A DNA stretch of 22,286 nt from positions 5,873-28,158 of the forward strand of contig DHJV01000067.1 in NCBI GenBank assembly GCA_002404515.1. Direction: 5' to 3'. The notes under the pieces were generated by a model. The model was not told the origin of the DNA and made no database searches. It saw nothing but the letters and a program-made list of their open reading frames with translations. Below are positions 7,215 to 16,458 of the stretch, in pieces (the first letter of the stretch is position 1; each line of letters starts with the position of its first letter). A program made the translations under genes and the position numbers. The stretch is from Lachnospiraceae bacterium UBA4711. GTDB lineage: Bacteria; Bacillota; Clostridia; Lachnospirales; Lachnospiraceae.

Positions 7215-9284
7215 TTATTTTGCACTTTCATCTGTATTACTTGTTTTCCTTCCGTACACGCAGCCGTAGAAATCGGTGTTGATGACTTCGTCGGACATGT
7301 AGAGTTTTGTTTCAACTTCCTCGATTTTATCGTCGATGTAGGATTGTGGGACTGTTTTTTCGTCCACGTAATAGGTCACTTCTCCGGTTTTCGTGTTGTA
7401 ACCGATCTTATCTGTCTTAAAGCTATGGTCGGCGAAGATAACAAGCTCTTCTGAATCGGACAGGATATCGTGTCCTGCAAGGATTCGGGAATCATATGTC
7501 ACGCCAAGCAAATTCAGGACAGTCGGAAGGACATCCACACTCGCGCAGAGCTTCTTGACCTTGACCGGTTCTTCCATAGATGCAGACCAGATGCCAAGGC
7601 AGGAATGATGTTTTTCAAATGCATCATCGGATACATTTTTACCTGCAAGCGCATCGTAGCCGCTGTCTGTCAATCCGTATGGGTAATGATCTGGTGTCAC
7701 AATGAACACGGTCTTGTCCAGCTTTCCTGCCTCATCCAGCTTGTCGATCAGATCCTCTAACGCTTTATCAAGTTCCATCTGTGCCGCAATGTATGCCACC
7801 GCATCTTCCGGCAGATTCATTCCTTCTGTGCGTTTTTCCGCTTCCTCGCGGTTCTTCAGGCACATGGCATTGTAGTCATAATCATATGGAAGATGCCCGC
7901 TGAATGTCATAAAGTACATCAGGAATGGCTCCTCGTCGATAAACTCCTTATACACTGCCTCGATCGTATCATAATCGGAATATGTCACGTAACTTGGGAT
8001 ATCCAGACCATAATCAATCGCCTTAAAATCATAACCCATGTTTGCATGCGTCTCGCTCCGATTATAATAGTAGAAATTAAAATCATGGTATGCCTTGCTT
8101 GTGTAACCCTTTGCATTCAATGCATTGCCGAGTGCATACGGCTGATAGGTATCTGCCGACTTATAAAAACTCCACTCCGAAGAACAAGGATACTGTCCCA
8201 GACAATCCACAAATTCTCCGTCGATCGTGCTGTGATACCAGATCGGATTGTAGTAATTCTCAAATACGAATCCATCATTCATAATCTTGTAGAGTGTCGG
8301 TGTGCAATTTTCATAGATACCATATTTGCACAGACTCTCCGCGGTAATGCACACCACATTATACCCTTCGAACATGCCCGTATATTCGTTCTGCATCGTC
8401 GGCGTCTGCTGTGCGCAATAAGCGGCCAGATTCTTCAACTGCTCATCCTCCGTTGCCTGATATAGCTTCTTAAAATCAACTGCCGGATCAACCTGTTCCA
8501 CATATACCGGTGCCGCATCCGTATCGGTTGCCACTGCTTCCATCGCATCACTTACCGTTGCCGTCACATCATCCGTCTGCATATCTGTATCATCCAACGT
8601 AAATGTCACGTCTTTCTTTCCACCTGTGATCATCGTCTGCGCATCCCGCACCGTCGTCACACACACGCCAAGCTTGTTCATCGAAAGCTCCAGCACGTAC
8701 TGATTGTGGAACAACTGATATGGCGAATACATAGCGCGTCCCTGCACATTCAAAAAAAGGACGGAAACGACGCACAGGCAGATTGCACTTGCCACACTTA
8801 TAAGCCTTATTTTCATCTTCGGCTTGTCAAACTTTATCAGGAATACGCGCAGCAAAATCAACGCGATCACCGGCAGTAAAAACAGCAAAATCCAACCAAG
8901 ATTCTGACGGATCTTCTCAAACATCACGACCTTGAAATCCATCGCATTTCCGGCGCCGCCAACCGACACCAGACTTAAAAATGTTCCAAATATCCGGAAA
9001 TAAATGAGCTGCACGATATCATACACGCAGAATACCGTAAGACCAACATACGCGATGATCTCATTTCCGATGCGTGGCAGCCATACAGTCAGTACCGCTA
9101 AGAAAAGTCCCAATGTGGCACCGAACAAAATCGGATAAATGCTCGTGCTCTCCAGCTTCTGGTAAATCGCCAGATGAAACAGCACTTCCAGATAGATGCC
9201 CGCGCCCGCAAAAAACGGAATGCGCCAATACGAAAATGCATGCTTTTCCTTCTTTAATTTTATTGTCTGAATCTGATCTTTCAT
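7215..9284 (-). CDS. LtaS-like membrane sulfatase-fold enzyme (phosphoglycerol transferase family)
   Basis: This 689-residue protein has five N-terminal membrane segments (about 22-42, 49-69, 75-105, 129-150 and 160-180), a linker rich in Asp and Thr (225-265), and an extracellular sulfatase-fold domain (about 305-640). Metal and catalytic positions expected for LtaS can be seen: E316 in VVCITAES, T353 in HSTIDGEF as the likely nucleophile, H464 in FSGH, and D532-H533 in VTPDHYPYG. The family moves phosphoglycerol from phosphatidylglycerol to a lipoteichoic acid or glycan acceptor. The exact acceptor is unknown, and the length exceeds the roughly 650 residues of classical LtaS. GGAGG precedes the ATG. 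It is a single-gene unit, divergent from the methyltransferase. Confidence 0.85.
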   Translation of the reverse strand: MKDQIQTIKLKKEKHAFSYWRIPFFAGAGIYLEVLFHLAIYQKLESTSIYPILFGATLGLFLAVLTVWLPRIGNEIIAYVGLTVFCVYDIVQLIYFRIFGTFLSLVSVGGAGNAMDFKVVMFEKIRQNLGWILLFLLPVIALILLRVFLIKFDKPKMKIRLISVASAICLCVVSVLFLNVQGRAMYSPYQLFHNQYVLELSMNKLGVCVTTVRDAQTMITGGKKDVTFTLDDTDMQTDDVTATVSDAMEAVATDTDAAPVYVEQVDPAVDFKKLYQATEDEQLKNLAAYCAQQTPTMQNEYTGMFEGYNVVCITAESLCKYGIYENCTPTLYKIMNDGFVFENYYNPIWYHSTIDGEFVDCLGQYPCSSEWSFYKSADTYQPYALGNALNAKGYTSKAYHDFNFYYYNRSETHANMGYDFKAIDYGLDIPSYVTYSDYDTIEAVYKEFIDEEPFLMYFMTFSGHLPYDYDYNAMCLKNREEAEKRTEGMNLPEDAVAYIAAQMELDKALEDLIDKLDEAGKLDKTVFIVTPDHYPYGLTDSGYDALAGKNVSDDAFEKHHSCLGIWSASMEEPVKVKKLCASVDVLPTVLNLLGVTYDSRILAGHDILSDSEELVIFADHSFKTDKIGYNTKTGEVTYYVDEKTVPQSYIDDKIEEVETKLYMSDEVINTDFYGCVYGRKTSNTDESAK

Positions 9285-9331
9285 CGTAATCCTCCAAATC
9301 CCACATGATCTTCATCATGCGCACGCATTTC

Positions 9332-9337
9332 ATTATA
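9332..9337 (-). promoter_or_regulatory. Candidate -10 box of the LtaS-like gene
   Basis: TATAAT on the minus strand lies about 50 bases upstream of the start codon. No good -35 box is seen at 17 bases. The box sits back to back with the plus-strand methyltransferase promoter, so the two may interfere with each other. Confidence 0.4.
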
Positions 9338-9349
9338 TATGATTTTTCC

Positions 9350-9378
9350 TTGTTTTTCACTATCTTTTATTTTATAAT
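9350..9378 (+). promoter_or_regulatory. Promoter of the methyltransferase-hslO operon
   Basis: TTGTTT (9350-9355) and TATAAT (9373-9378) are separated by 17 bases. They lie about 40 bases before the methyltransferase start codon. Confidence 0.6.
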
Positions 9379-9415
9379 TTATTTTTAGTGTTTACGAAAA
9401 ATAAGGAGGTAACCT

Positions 9416-10210
9416 ATGGCTGAAGCATATTCAAATTTTGCTGCTGTCTACGATGCGCTCATGGACAACATTCCCTATGACGCATGGGTGGACTATCTGC
9501 ACAGCCTGCTTGTGGAATATGATATTTCAAACGGCATTCTGGCAGAGCTTGGCTGTGGAACCGGAAATATAACCGAGCGTATGGCAGATTTCGGGTACGA
9601 CATGATCGGTATCGACAACTCCCCTGCCATGCTGGATATTGCAAACGAAAAGCGGGAACAGAATCATTCTTCGTCGCTCTACCTGTGTCAGGATATGCGT
9701 GAGTTTGAGTTATACGGAACCGTTGCAGCCATTGTAAGTCTCTGCGACAGCGTCAATTATATTACCGAACCGGAAGAGCTTACGCATGTATTTTCGCTCG
9801 TCAATAACTACCTTGATCCGGACGGACTTTTCATCTTCGACTTCCATACCGAGCATTATTACCGGGATGTCGTAGCCGAAGCGACGATTGCCGAGGATCG
9901 GGATGATATCAGCTTTATCTGGGATAACTACTATGATGAAGAGGAAGCGGTCAACGAGCTTGCTTTAAGCCTGTTCGTAAAGGAGCCTTCGGATTCCGAC
10001 GATAACCTGTTCCGCAAATATGAGGAATTGCATGTGCAAAAAGGGTACACACTAAAGCAGATGAAACAGATATTAGCCGATTCCGGTCTCACGCTGCTCG
10101 CCGCATATGATGCATTTACACATAATCCGGCAGACGAGAACTGTGAGCGGATATATATAATTGCAAAAGAAACGCGAAATGCAAATTCCAAGAAACAATA
10201 TTTAGAGTAG
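9416..10210 (+). CDS. Class I SAM-dependent methyltransferase
   Basis: This 264-residue Rossmann-fold methyltransferase has motif I LAELGCGTGN at 42-51, an acidic residue after the second strand (IGIDNSPAML, D67), and the motif FIFDFHTEHYY near residue 140. Proteins of this Methyltransf_25/YbaJ-like type are soluble. Their substrates are mostly unknown, and nothing here identifies this one. TAAGGAGG lies just before the ATG. It ends 39 bases before hslO on the same strand, so the two are probably co-transcribed. Confidence 0.88.
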   Translation: MAEAYSNFAAVYDALMDNIPYDAWVDYLHSLLVEYDISNGILAELGCGTGNITERMADFGYDMIGIDNSPAMLDIANEKREQNHSSSLYLCQDMREFELYGTVAAIVSLCDSVNYITEPEELTHVFSLVNNYLDPDGLFIFDFHTEHYYRDVVAEATIAEDRDDISFIWDNYYDEEEAVNELALSLFVKEPSDSDDNLFRKYEELHVQKGYTLKQMKQILADSGLTLLAAYDAFTHNPADENCERIYIIAKETRNANSKKQYLE

Positions 10211-10249
10211 TTTATATATTTTACATTCGTTTTATAGGAGGATGAATTT

Positions 10250-11107
10250 ATGGCAGATACAATGATTCGTGGTATGGCAGCGAACAAGCAGGTTCGTTTC
10301 TTCGCCTGCAGCTCCACTGATACCGTAGAAAAAGCAAGAATTACACATCATACAAGCCCAGTTGTTACGAACGCACTCGGCAGACTGCTGACCGGCGGCT
10401 TACTGATGGGCGCAATGTGCAAAAATGATACCGACAAATTAACACTACGTATCCAGTGTCAGGGACCGATCTCCGGTATGCTTGTCACCGCCGATGCAAA
10501 CGGACATGTCAAGGGCTACGTCAGCGAACCAGAGGTTATGCTTCCGGCAAACGATGTCGCAAAGGCTGTGGATCTCGGTGTCTTAAGCGTTATCAAGGAT
10601 ATCGGTCTGAAAGAGCCATATGTCGGCGATACCCATCTGGTAAGCGGAGAAATCGCAGAGGATCTGACCTACTATTTTGCAACGAGTGACCAGATTCCAA
10701 GCTCCGTCGCTTTGGGCGTGTTGTTTAACGATGATACATCCGTAGCAAATGCCGGCGGTTTTATCATCCAGTTAATGCCATTTGCTGAGGACGCATTGAT
10801 TGATGAACTTGAAAAACGCCTGAAAGGATTTTCTTTCACTACACTGCTCAAGCAGGGCATGTCTGTGGAAGCTATCGTGCGGAAACTGTTCGAGGGATAT
10901 GATGTGGAGCTGACGGATTCCATGCCATGTGCCTATGTCTGCGATTGCAGCAAGGAACGTGTCGAGCAGGCAGTTATCAGTCTTGGCAGAAAAGAGCTTG
11001 GTTCTATGATCGCTGACAACAAGCCGATTGAGGTTGTTTGCGACTTCTGTCACACGAAATATACATTTTCACCGGATGAGCTGTTGAATATCCTGAAAAA
11101 TAAATAA
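10250..11107 (+). CDS. hslO: Hsp33 redox-regulated chaperone
   Basis: This 285-residue protein has a full Hsp33 domain, including TSPVVTNALGRLLTGGLLMG near residues 35-54 and LRIQCQGPISGM at 66-77. It ends in the zinc/redox module C231-x-C233 and C264-x-x-C267. In the family these cysteines bind zinc when reduced. On oxidative unfolding they form disulfides that activate the holdase. TAGGAGG precedes the ATG. A PHP gene follows after about 100 bases. Confidence 0.95.
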   Translation: MADTMIRGMAANKQVRFFACSSTDTVEKARITHHTSPVVTNALGRLLTGGLLMGAMCKNDTDKLTLRIQCQGPISGMLVTADANGHVKGYVSEPEVMLPANDVAKAVDLGVLSVIKDIGLKEPYVGDTHLVSGEIAEDLTYYFATSDQIPSSVALGVLFNDDTSVANAGGFIIQLMPFAEDALIDELEKRLKGFSFTTLLKQGMSVEAIVRKLFEGYDVELTDSMPCAYVCDCSKERVEQAVISLGRKELGSMIADNKPIEVVCDFCHTKYTFSPDELLNILKNK

Positions 11108-11209
11108 TACCATTACGCGAAACAATTTTTCTTCCACATGAATAAAACAGGGGATGCAAACCATGATATGCAATAATACAATAAACACCAACGCAAGGAG
11201 GTTGACGAT

Positions 11210-12046
11210 ATGGAACGAATCGATTTACATGTACATTCCAATGCGTCCGACGGTTCTCTGACACCGACGGAGGTTGCTGACGAAGCGATGCGGATGGGAC
11301 TTTCAGCGATTGCCCTGACCGATCACGACACCGTCGATGGCGTGGCAGAAATCCTGGACTATACAAAGGACAAGCCTTTGGAGGTTGTACCGGGCATCGA
11401 ACTGTCCTGCTACTATAACAACCGTGAAATTCATATTCTCGGCTTCTATATGGACTATGAAAACCCGGACCTTCAAAAGGAGCTTGCTGTATTAAAGGAA
11501 GCACGCGAGGGAAGAAACGAGAAAATGGTAGCGATGATGCAGGCAGATGGACTCCCGGTCACGATGGAGAAGCTGCTCCATGGCAACCCGGACAGCGTTA
11601 TCACACGGGCACATTTCGCAAGAGTTCTGGTCGAGGAAGGTGTCTGCAAAGACAAGGATACCGCGTTCCGAAAATACATCGGCATCGGCTGTAAATATTA
11701 TCTGCCGAAACCACAGGTTACCTGCGAGACAGCCATGCGCATCTTAACGACCTATGGCAAAGCGGCATTTCTGGCGCATCCTCTATTGTATCACCTTGGC
11801 TATGCGCAGATTGATGAATTATTAGCATATCTGAAGACACTCGGATTAAAAGGGCTTGAGGCATTCCACTCTTCCAACAACCGGTTTGAGAGTGAGAAGC
11901 TCCGCTCACTGGCTGCTAAATATGGGCTGGCTATTTCCGGTGGTTCGGATTTCCACGGGGTTGTGAAACCGAATATCCAGATGGGAATCGGGCGGGGGAA
12001 TATGAATATTCCAAAAGAACTGCTGGATATAATTAAGACTTTGTAA
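11210..12046 (+). CDS. PHP-domain phosphoesterase (nucleoside 3',5'-bisphosphate phosphatase-like)
   Basis: This 278-residue protein has a complete PHP metal site: DLHVHSNASDG (H7, H9, D14), LTDHDT (D38, H39), PGIELS (E64), EIHILGF (H75), FLAHPL, and GGSDFHG near the C terminus. The order and length match the YciV/RnaAM-type PHP proteins, which remove the 3' phosphate from 3',5'-bisphosphate nucleotides and act on short RNA 5' ends. Substrate assignment is by family likeness only. A strong site (AAGGAGG) precedes the ATG. Copy B of the structured element begins about 5 bases after its stop codon. Confidence 0.88.
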   Translation: MERIDLHVHSNASDGSLTPTEVADEAMRMGLSAIALTDHDTVDGVAEILDYTKDKPLEVVPGIELSCYYNNREIHILGFYMDYENPDLQKELAVLKEAREGRNEKMVAMMQADGLPVTMEKLLHGNPDSVITRAHFARVLVEEGVCKDKDTAFRKYIGIGCKYYLPKPQVTCETAMRILTTYGKAAFLAHPLLYHLGYAQIDELLAYLKTLGLKGLEAFHSSNNRFESEKLRSLAAKYGLAISGGSDFHGVVKPNIQMGIGRGNMNIPKELLDIIKTL

Positions 12047-12050
12047 GTCT

Positions 12051-12271
12051 ATCTCCGCGAATGATATATACCATATAGAAAATAGCACAGAATGATTAAA
12101 CACAGACTCGCTCTCGCTCACTTCCACACGCAGTGGTACTAAATTCGCAGATTATAATAATTGGTTATTTATCAATCATTGATCTGCTCATTAAGTACCA
12201 GCGTGTTCCAATGGTCTGTTTATTAATACATTCTGTGCTATTTTCTATAATCCATTATTTCCCGCGGAGAT
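12051..12271 (+). repeat. Structured intergenic element, copy B
   Basis: The core is 12102-12219: ACAGAC pairs with GTCTGT. Inside it ACACGC pairs with GCGTGT and GGTACT with AGTACC, and GCAGAT (12148-12153) pairs with ATCTGC (12182-12187) at the tip. The shared CTCTCGCTCACTTCC and TTCCAATGGTCTG blocks are present. The arms 12074-12094 and 12229-12249 are perfectly complementary over 21 bp, and 12051-12059/12263-12271 over 9 bp. The element lies between the convergent PHP and symporter genes. The rest of this gap (12272-12417) shows nothing I can identify. Confidence 0.88.
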
Positions 12272-12417
12272 GAATATCCAGTTTAACTCTTATTACGATT
12301 TTAACTGTAATACACAATTAAATCTTTCACGTAATATCTTGCTGAGTTTCTTGTTGTTATTCTTTATTTCCCCGTCAACCAAAGATTCCTTACCTTGTGT
12401 CAGGTATCAATTAATTC

Positions 12418-13815
12418 TTACAGTTTCATAATTCCAAGTGTCTGCAGCAAAAGCAGGATCAGGAAGATTGGAGCGATTACCTTTACCATCGCGATGTAAA
12501 GCCGCTTTCTGCCCATCTTACAGCCACTCTTTTCTACTTCGTCAATCACGGTCTTCGGTTTGATGACCCATCCTACCAGAATACAGGTTGCAAGTGCTAC
12601 AATCGGCATCAGGAGATTATTACTGATGTAATCCATGATATCTAAGATCTGTGCGGTTGAGCCATTTGGAAGCTTAAACTCGAAGTACAGCTTGTTATAT
12701 CCAAGGCATACAATGATACCCACAACCAGAGCAAAGATACCTTCAATTGTGCCTGCTTTTGCTCTGCTTGCATGGAACGCATCCATGATACATGATACAA
12801 CGGCCTCCATGACTGATACCGCACTTGTAAATGCGGCAAACAACACCATCGCAAAAAAGATTGTTCCGACTACATTTCCGGCAGTCCCCATCGCTGCAAA
12901 TACCTTCGGCAGTGATACGAACATCAGACTCGGACCGGAGCTCATTCCTTCTGTTCCCATAAACACATATACCGCAGGAATAATCATCGCACCCGCAAGA
13001 AATGCAACAACGGTATCAAAAATCTCAATCTGATTGATTGACTTATTCAGATTTGCATCATCCTTTACATATGAACCATATGTAATCATAATTCCCATCG
13101 CAACGGACAGGCTGAAGAACAACTGCCCCAGTGCATCGATCAGAACCGTAAATAATTTACCGATCGTCAATCCTTTGAGATTCGGAACCACATACACTTT
13201 AAATCCCTGCAGACCTGTAACAACTTCGCCTGCATCATTTGTGTTTTTCAGCGTCAGTGAGAAAATTGCAATTCCAAAGATCATAACAAGCAGGATCGGC
13301 ATGATGATCTTCGATGTGGACTCAATTCCCTTGTTGACACCGCGGAATACGATAAATGCGGATACTGCAAGGAAGATTACAAATGTGATAATTGGCTCCC
13401 ACTGTGATGTGATAAATCCGGTAAAGAATCCATCCTGTGCTGCTTCGTTTCCATGTCCTGTCAAAAATACAAAGAAATATTTTACTACCCAGCCACCGAT
13501 TGTACAGTAATACGGCATAATGATAACTGGAATAATACTTGCAATGGCTCCTAAAAAGCCCCATTTCTCCCGCAGTTTGTTATATGCTGTGAGCGGACTC
13601 TGTTTCGTCTTTCGCCCGATTGCAATTTCCGTAGTCAGCAGCGTGTAACCGAATGTCAATGCCAGAATGATGTAGACGACTAAGAATAATCCGCCTCCAT
13701 CCTTGGCTGCCAGATACGGAAACCGCCAGATATTTCCAAGACCAACCGCACTGCCTGCCGCCGCAAGTACGAATCCGATTGATCCACCAAACGAGTGTCT
13801 CTTCTTCTCTTCCAT
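12418..13815 (-). CDS. Neurotransmitter:sodium symporter (NSS/SNF) family transporter
   Basis: This 465-residue protein has eleven or so membrane segments. The first contains the hallmark FVLAAAGSAVGLGNIWRFPY at residues 15-34, including the unwound sodium and substrate site. Bacterial NSS proteins such as LeuT, MhsT and TnaT import amino acids with sodium. The shortened eleven-helix form is common in Bacteria, and the substrate cannot be read from sequence. A purine-rich stretch (GAGGG) precedes the ATG. It is transcribed alone, convergent with the PHP gene, with copy B of the structured element beyond its 3' end. Confidence 0.92.
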   Translation of the reverse strand: MEEKKRHSFGGSIGFVLAAAGSAVGLGNIWRFPYLAAKDGGGLFLVVYIILALTFGYTLLTTEIAIGRKTKQSPLTAYNKLREKWGFLGAIASIIPVIIMPYYCTIGGWVVKYFFVFLTGHGNEAAQDGFFTGFITSQWEPIITFVIFLAVSAFIVFRGVNKGIESTSKIIMPILLVMIFGIAIFSLTLKNTNDAGEVVTGLQGFKVYVVPNLKGLTIGKLFTVLIDALGQLFFSLSVAMGIMITYGSYVKDDANLNKSINQIEIFDTVVAFLAGAMIIPAVYVFMGTEGMSSGPSLMFVSLPKVFAAMGTAGNVVGTIFFAMVLFAAFTSAVSVMEAVVSCIMDAFHASRAKAGTIEGIFALVVGIIVCLGYNKLYFEFKLPNGSTAQILDIMDYISNNLLMPIVALATCILVGWVIKPKTVIDEVEKSGCKMGRKRLYIAMVKVIAPIFLILLLLQTLGIMKL

Positions 13816-13953
13816 CCTTTTTCCCTCTCTTTTTCATTCCTGACCCACAATACATACATATTCCGAAAAATTCTGTATCATGCGTCTTGTCCGTTATATG
13901 CTGTTCATTCCCATTTATTTTCCCTACAAACAGCAGATACGAGTAATTCTATC

Positions 13954-13975
13954 ATAGATTCATTTTGAAATCTAT
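13954..13975. promoter_or_regulatory. Inverted repeat upstream of the symporter gene
   Basis: ATAGATT (13954-13960) and AATCTAT (13969-13975) form a 7-bp inverted repeat with an 8-base spacer. It lies between the ldhA terminator and the symporter start. It could be an operator or a small hairpin; nothing in the window identifies a regulator. Confidence 0.3.
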
Positions 13976-13995
13976 ATAATTTTGATAAAAATAGC

Positions 13996-14041
13996 AAAAA
14001 TGGGCAGATATATATGTGATACATACATCTGCCCCATTTTT
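13996..14041 (-). terminator. Strong, probably bidirectional, terminator after the D-lactate dehydrogenase
   Basis: The arms 13996-14010 and about 14028-14041 pair (AAAAATGGGCAGAT with TCTGCCCCATTTTT, one bulge). T5 runs follow the stem on both strands. It lies 19 bases beyond the dehydrogenase stop. Confidence 0.8.
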
Positions 14042-14059
14042 ATAAATCCGCCGTGTGTT

Positions 14060-15049
14060 TTATTTTACCTGATTTGCAGATTGAATTGTTCCTTTTTCGT
14101 AATCTACCGCATTCTGCAAGGTTGTCTGGCTGATTGCCGCAAGTGCCTCCCGCGTCAGAAATCCCTGATGGGATGTAATGATAACATTTGGGAATGACAG
14201 CAATCTGGCTGTGATGGAATGCTGCAACAGCTCGTCCTCCCGGTTCTCAAATACATTGTCGCCCTCTTCTTCATATACGTCCAGACCAACACCGAAGAAT
14301 CTGCCCTGCCGGATCCCCTGTATCAGTTCCTCCGAATCGACCAATGCACCGCGGGATGTATTGACTAAGATCACATCGTCTTTCATCTGCTCAATTGTGT
14401 CCTTGTTGATCATATGATAGGTCTCGTCTGTGAGCGGGCAATGCAGAGATAAGAGGTCACTCTGCTTCAGCACATCTTCGAGTGACATATATTCTACAAA
14501 GTCCAGATCTTTATTCGGGTACATATCGTAGGCAATCACGCGCATACCAAATCCACGGCAGATCCGGCACATTGCCGCGCCGATCTTTCCGGTTCCGATG
14601 ATACCCGCGGTCTTCCCATAGAAATTCACGCCAGTTAATCCAACTAAGCTGAAATTATTCTCCCGCACTTTGATGTAGCTTTTGTGCACGTGGCGGTTAA
14701 CCGCAAGTGCCAATGTAATTGCGAGCTCCGCAACTGCTTCCGGAGAATACCCCGGCACACGGAGCACCGTAATGCCGAGTTCATTTGCCTTTTCCAAATC
14801 TATGTTATTAAATCCCGCGCAGCGAAGCAACACCAGTTTGATGTTTATTGCTGCAAGCTTCTCCAATACCGGTGCACTTAAATCTGAGTTTACGAATGCA
14901 CAGATGGCATCACAGCCCTGTGCAAGGGATACGGTTTTTGGGGAAATATCGACTTCGTGATAGATGATCTCGATGTCCGGGAAATGGGCGAGTTCTTTCT
15001 CAAAGGATTCCACGTCGTAGGTTGCGGCATCATAAAATAGTATCTTCAT
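14060..15049 (-). CDS. ldhA: D-lactate dehydrogenase (D-2-hydroxyacid dehydrogenase family)
   Basis: This 329-residue protein has the two-domain D-hydroxyacid dehydrogenase fold. The NAD motif is GIIGTGKIG at 149-157, with an acidic residue D175 after the next strand (VIAYDMYP), which suits NAD. The catalytic residues expected for the family are R233 in NTSRGALVD, a Glu in GLDVYEEE (near 262) and H294 in SHQGFLT. The GLDVYEEEGDNVF and SHQGFLT segments are typical of fermentative D-lactate dehydrogenases rather than 3-phosphoglycerate or hydroxyisocaproate enzymes. The role is NADH-linked reduction of pyruvate. AAAGGAGA precedes the ATG. It is a single-gene unit ended by a strong terminator. 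Confidence 0.9.
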   Translation of the reverse strand: MKILFYDAATYDVESFEKELAHFPDIEIIYHEVDISPKTVSLAQGCDAICAFVNSDLSAPVLEKLAAINIKLVLLRCAGFNNIDLEKANELGITVLRVPGYSPEAVAELAITLALAVNRHVHKSYIKVRENNFSLVGLTGVNFYGKTAGIIGTGKIGAAMCRICRGFGMRVIAYDMYPNKDLDFVEYMSLEDVLKQSDLLSLHCPLTDETYHMINKDTIEQMKDDVILVNTSRGALVDSEELIQGIRQGRFFGVGLDVYEEEGDNVFENREDELLQHSITARLLSFPNVIITSHQGFLTREALAAISQTTLQNAVDYEKGTIQSANQVK

Positions 15050-15145
15050 AATATGTGTCTCCTTTCGTCGTTCTACTAATCAAATAGTTACGAATTCTAC
15101 TATACTGACCGAGTTGTACATATTGTTTCATTCGTAATTATTTAA

Positions 15146-15162
15146 TTGATACAATGAATCAA
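15146..15162. promoter_or_regulatory. TTGAT-N7-ATCAA palindrome upstream of ldhA
   Basis: TTGAT (15146-15150) and ATCAA (15158-15162) lie about 100 bases before the ldhA start. The half sites resemble those bound by CRP/FNR-type regulators, but the spacing is 7 rather than 4, so this is only a candidate operator. Confidence 0.25.
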
Positions 15163-15240
15163 AAAGTACACACATATTATATCCAATTTTTCCTTGGTTA
15201 TCACGTGTTTTGCGTGATTTGAGATATTTTATCAATCACA

Positions 15241-15287
15241 TAACAAAAGGACAGAAGCATCATTATTGCTTGTGATACTTCTGTCCT
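15241..15287 (-). terminator. Terminator after birA
   Basis: AGGACAGAAG (15248-15257) and CTTCTGTCCT (15278-15287) form a perfect 10-bp stem. On the minus strand it is followed by a T-rich tail (TTTGTTATG). It lies about 30 bases beyond the birA stop. Confidence 0.75.
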
Positions 15288-15318
15288 CTTATCCTCACAT
15301 TGATAATTGAATTTGCAA

Positions 15319-16284
15319 TTACTGCAGCCGGATACTGATTTCGCCGGTTGAGAGGTTTTCGCGGGTGCCATCCTCGTACTCAACAAGCAGGTGGCACATA
15401 TCGTCGATATCAAGGGCAGTTGCCTTGCGCTCGCCATCCCTTGTCACGACACGGATGCCTTTTCCAAGAACCAGACTGCGTTTCTTATATTCCGCAATGA
15501 ATTCTTTCTTCGCAAAGTTTTTGTAGTAATAAAAATAGCGGTTGAGTGTCTCTGCCAGAATCTTATTCTTGATGTCGCCGCTTTGCTCCTGCAGGACAGA
15601 TCCTGCGATGTTCTCCAGTTCCTTGCCGAATCCTTCCGTCGGCATATACAGATTGATTCCAATTCCAACGATCACATATTCAGGATCTAAGTTTTCCATC
15701 TGAAATGCTGCCTGCGTCAGGATGCCACATACCTTGTGCGAATCGATAAAGATGTCGTTTACCCATTTGATCTGTGGCTTCTTGTCCGTGTATTTCTCGA
15801 TTGCTTCACAGACTGCCACAGCGGCGATCGTTGTGAGCAGCGTCACTTCCTGATTTGCAATCTGCGGCTTCAACAGGATGCTGAAATAGATTCCTGTATT
15901 TGCCGGTGACTTGAACGACCGTCCCAGTCTTCCGAGTCCGTTCGTCTGCTCCATCGCGGCAAGCACCAGACCTTCTTCCTCCTGCGTCCGCTCACGCAAT
16001 GCAAGGTTCGTGGAATTGATGCAGCGGAACACTTCCAACCGCACCGGACACTCGACGTCCAGATACTTTGCTGTACCCTGTACGGACAATACATCCGTGT
16101 CCTCCGCCAGCTTGTAGCCTTTGTTGTTCACGCCCTCGATTGCAAATCCATCCTCCTGCAGTTTGCGGATTGCTTTCCACACTGCTGCCCGGCTGACAGA
16201 TAGTTTCTTCGCAAGCTGCTCGCCAGATAAATAGGTGCCTCTGTTTTCTTCCAGTGTCTTTATAATTTCATCTCTGACTGCCAT
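15319..16284 (-). CDS. birA: Bifunctional biotin-protein ligase / biotin operon repressor
   Basis: This 321-residue protein has an N-terminal winged helix (about residues 5-60, with LAKKLSVSRAAVWKAIRKLQ). The catalytic biotin ligase domain shows the biotinyl-AMP loop GLGRLGR at 116-122, KWVND at 173-177 and KVCGIL at 184-189. A short C-terminal domain ends GTRENLSTGEI. It activates biotin as biotinyl-AMP, attaches it to carboxylases, and probably represses biotin genes through the winged helix. The length is normal for the two-domain type. The ribosome binding site before the ATG is weak (GAGAG). Terminated by the hairpin at 15248-15287. Confidence 0.95.
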   Translation of the reverse strand: MAVRDEIIKTLEENRGTYLSGEQLAKKLSVSRAAVWKAIRKLQEDGFAIEGVNNKGYKLAEDTDVLSVQGTAKYLDVECPVRLEVFRCINSTNLALRERTQEEEGLVLAAMEQTNGLGRLGRSFKSPANTGIYFSILLKPQIANQEVTLLTTIAAVAVCEAIEKYTDKKPQIKWVNDIFIDSHKVCGILTQAAFQMENLDPEYVIVGIGINLYMPTEGFGKELENIAGSVLQEQSGDIKNKILAETLNRYFYYYKNFAKKEFIAEYKKRSLVLGKGIRVVTRDGERKATALDIDDMCHLLVEYEDGTRENLSTGEISIRLQ

Positions 16285-16351
16285 ATTTTACACTCTCGAT
16301 TCTTTGTTTTTCATGTCGCCTGACGGCTCCATGTGTGTTTTCGCAATATGC

Positions 16352-16372
16352 CGGCTTGTGCAGGCACAGCCG
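16352..16372 (-). other. GC-rich hairpin between nfo and birA
   Basis: CGGCTTGTGC (16352-16361) and GCACAGCCG (16364-16372) form a stem with one bulge and a very short loop. It lies 87 bases beyond the nfo stop. There is no T run, so it may pause or stabilise the transcript rather than terminate it. Confidence 0.35.
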
Positions 16373-16458
16373 ACGCAATGCTCATTATTTCACATTTACT
16401 GATCCCGATAGGAATTTATTTTTTGCAATATCAATATCTCTGAGTCTCTTCGGATAAC

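Noticed and set aside
12051..12271. Element copies as simple intrinsic terminators
   Set aside because: The stems are far longer than needed, have no T run after them, and enclose a conserved core of about 85-118 bases.
15200..15218. ATCACG/CGTGAT hairpin beyond the birA terminator
   Set aside because: A 6-bp stem without a T run, and a good terminator already lies closer to birA. It is too weak to call.
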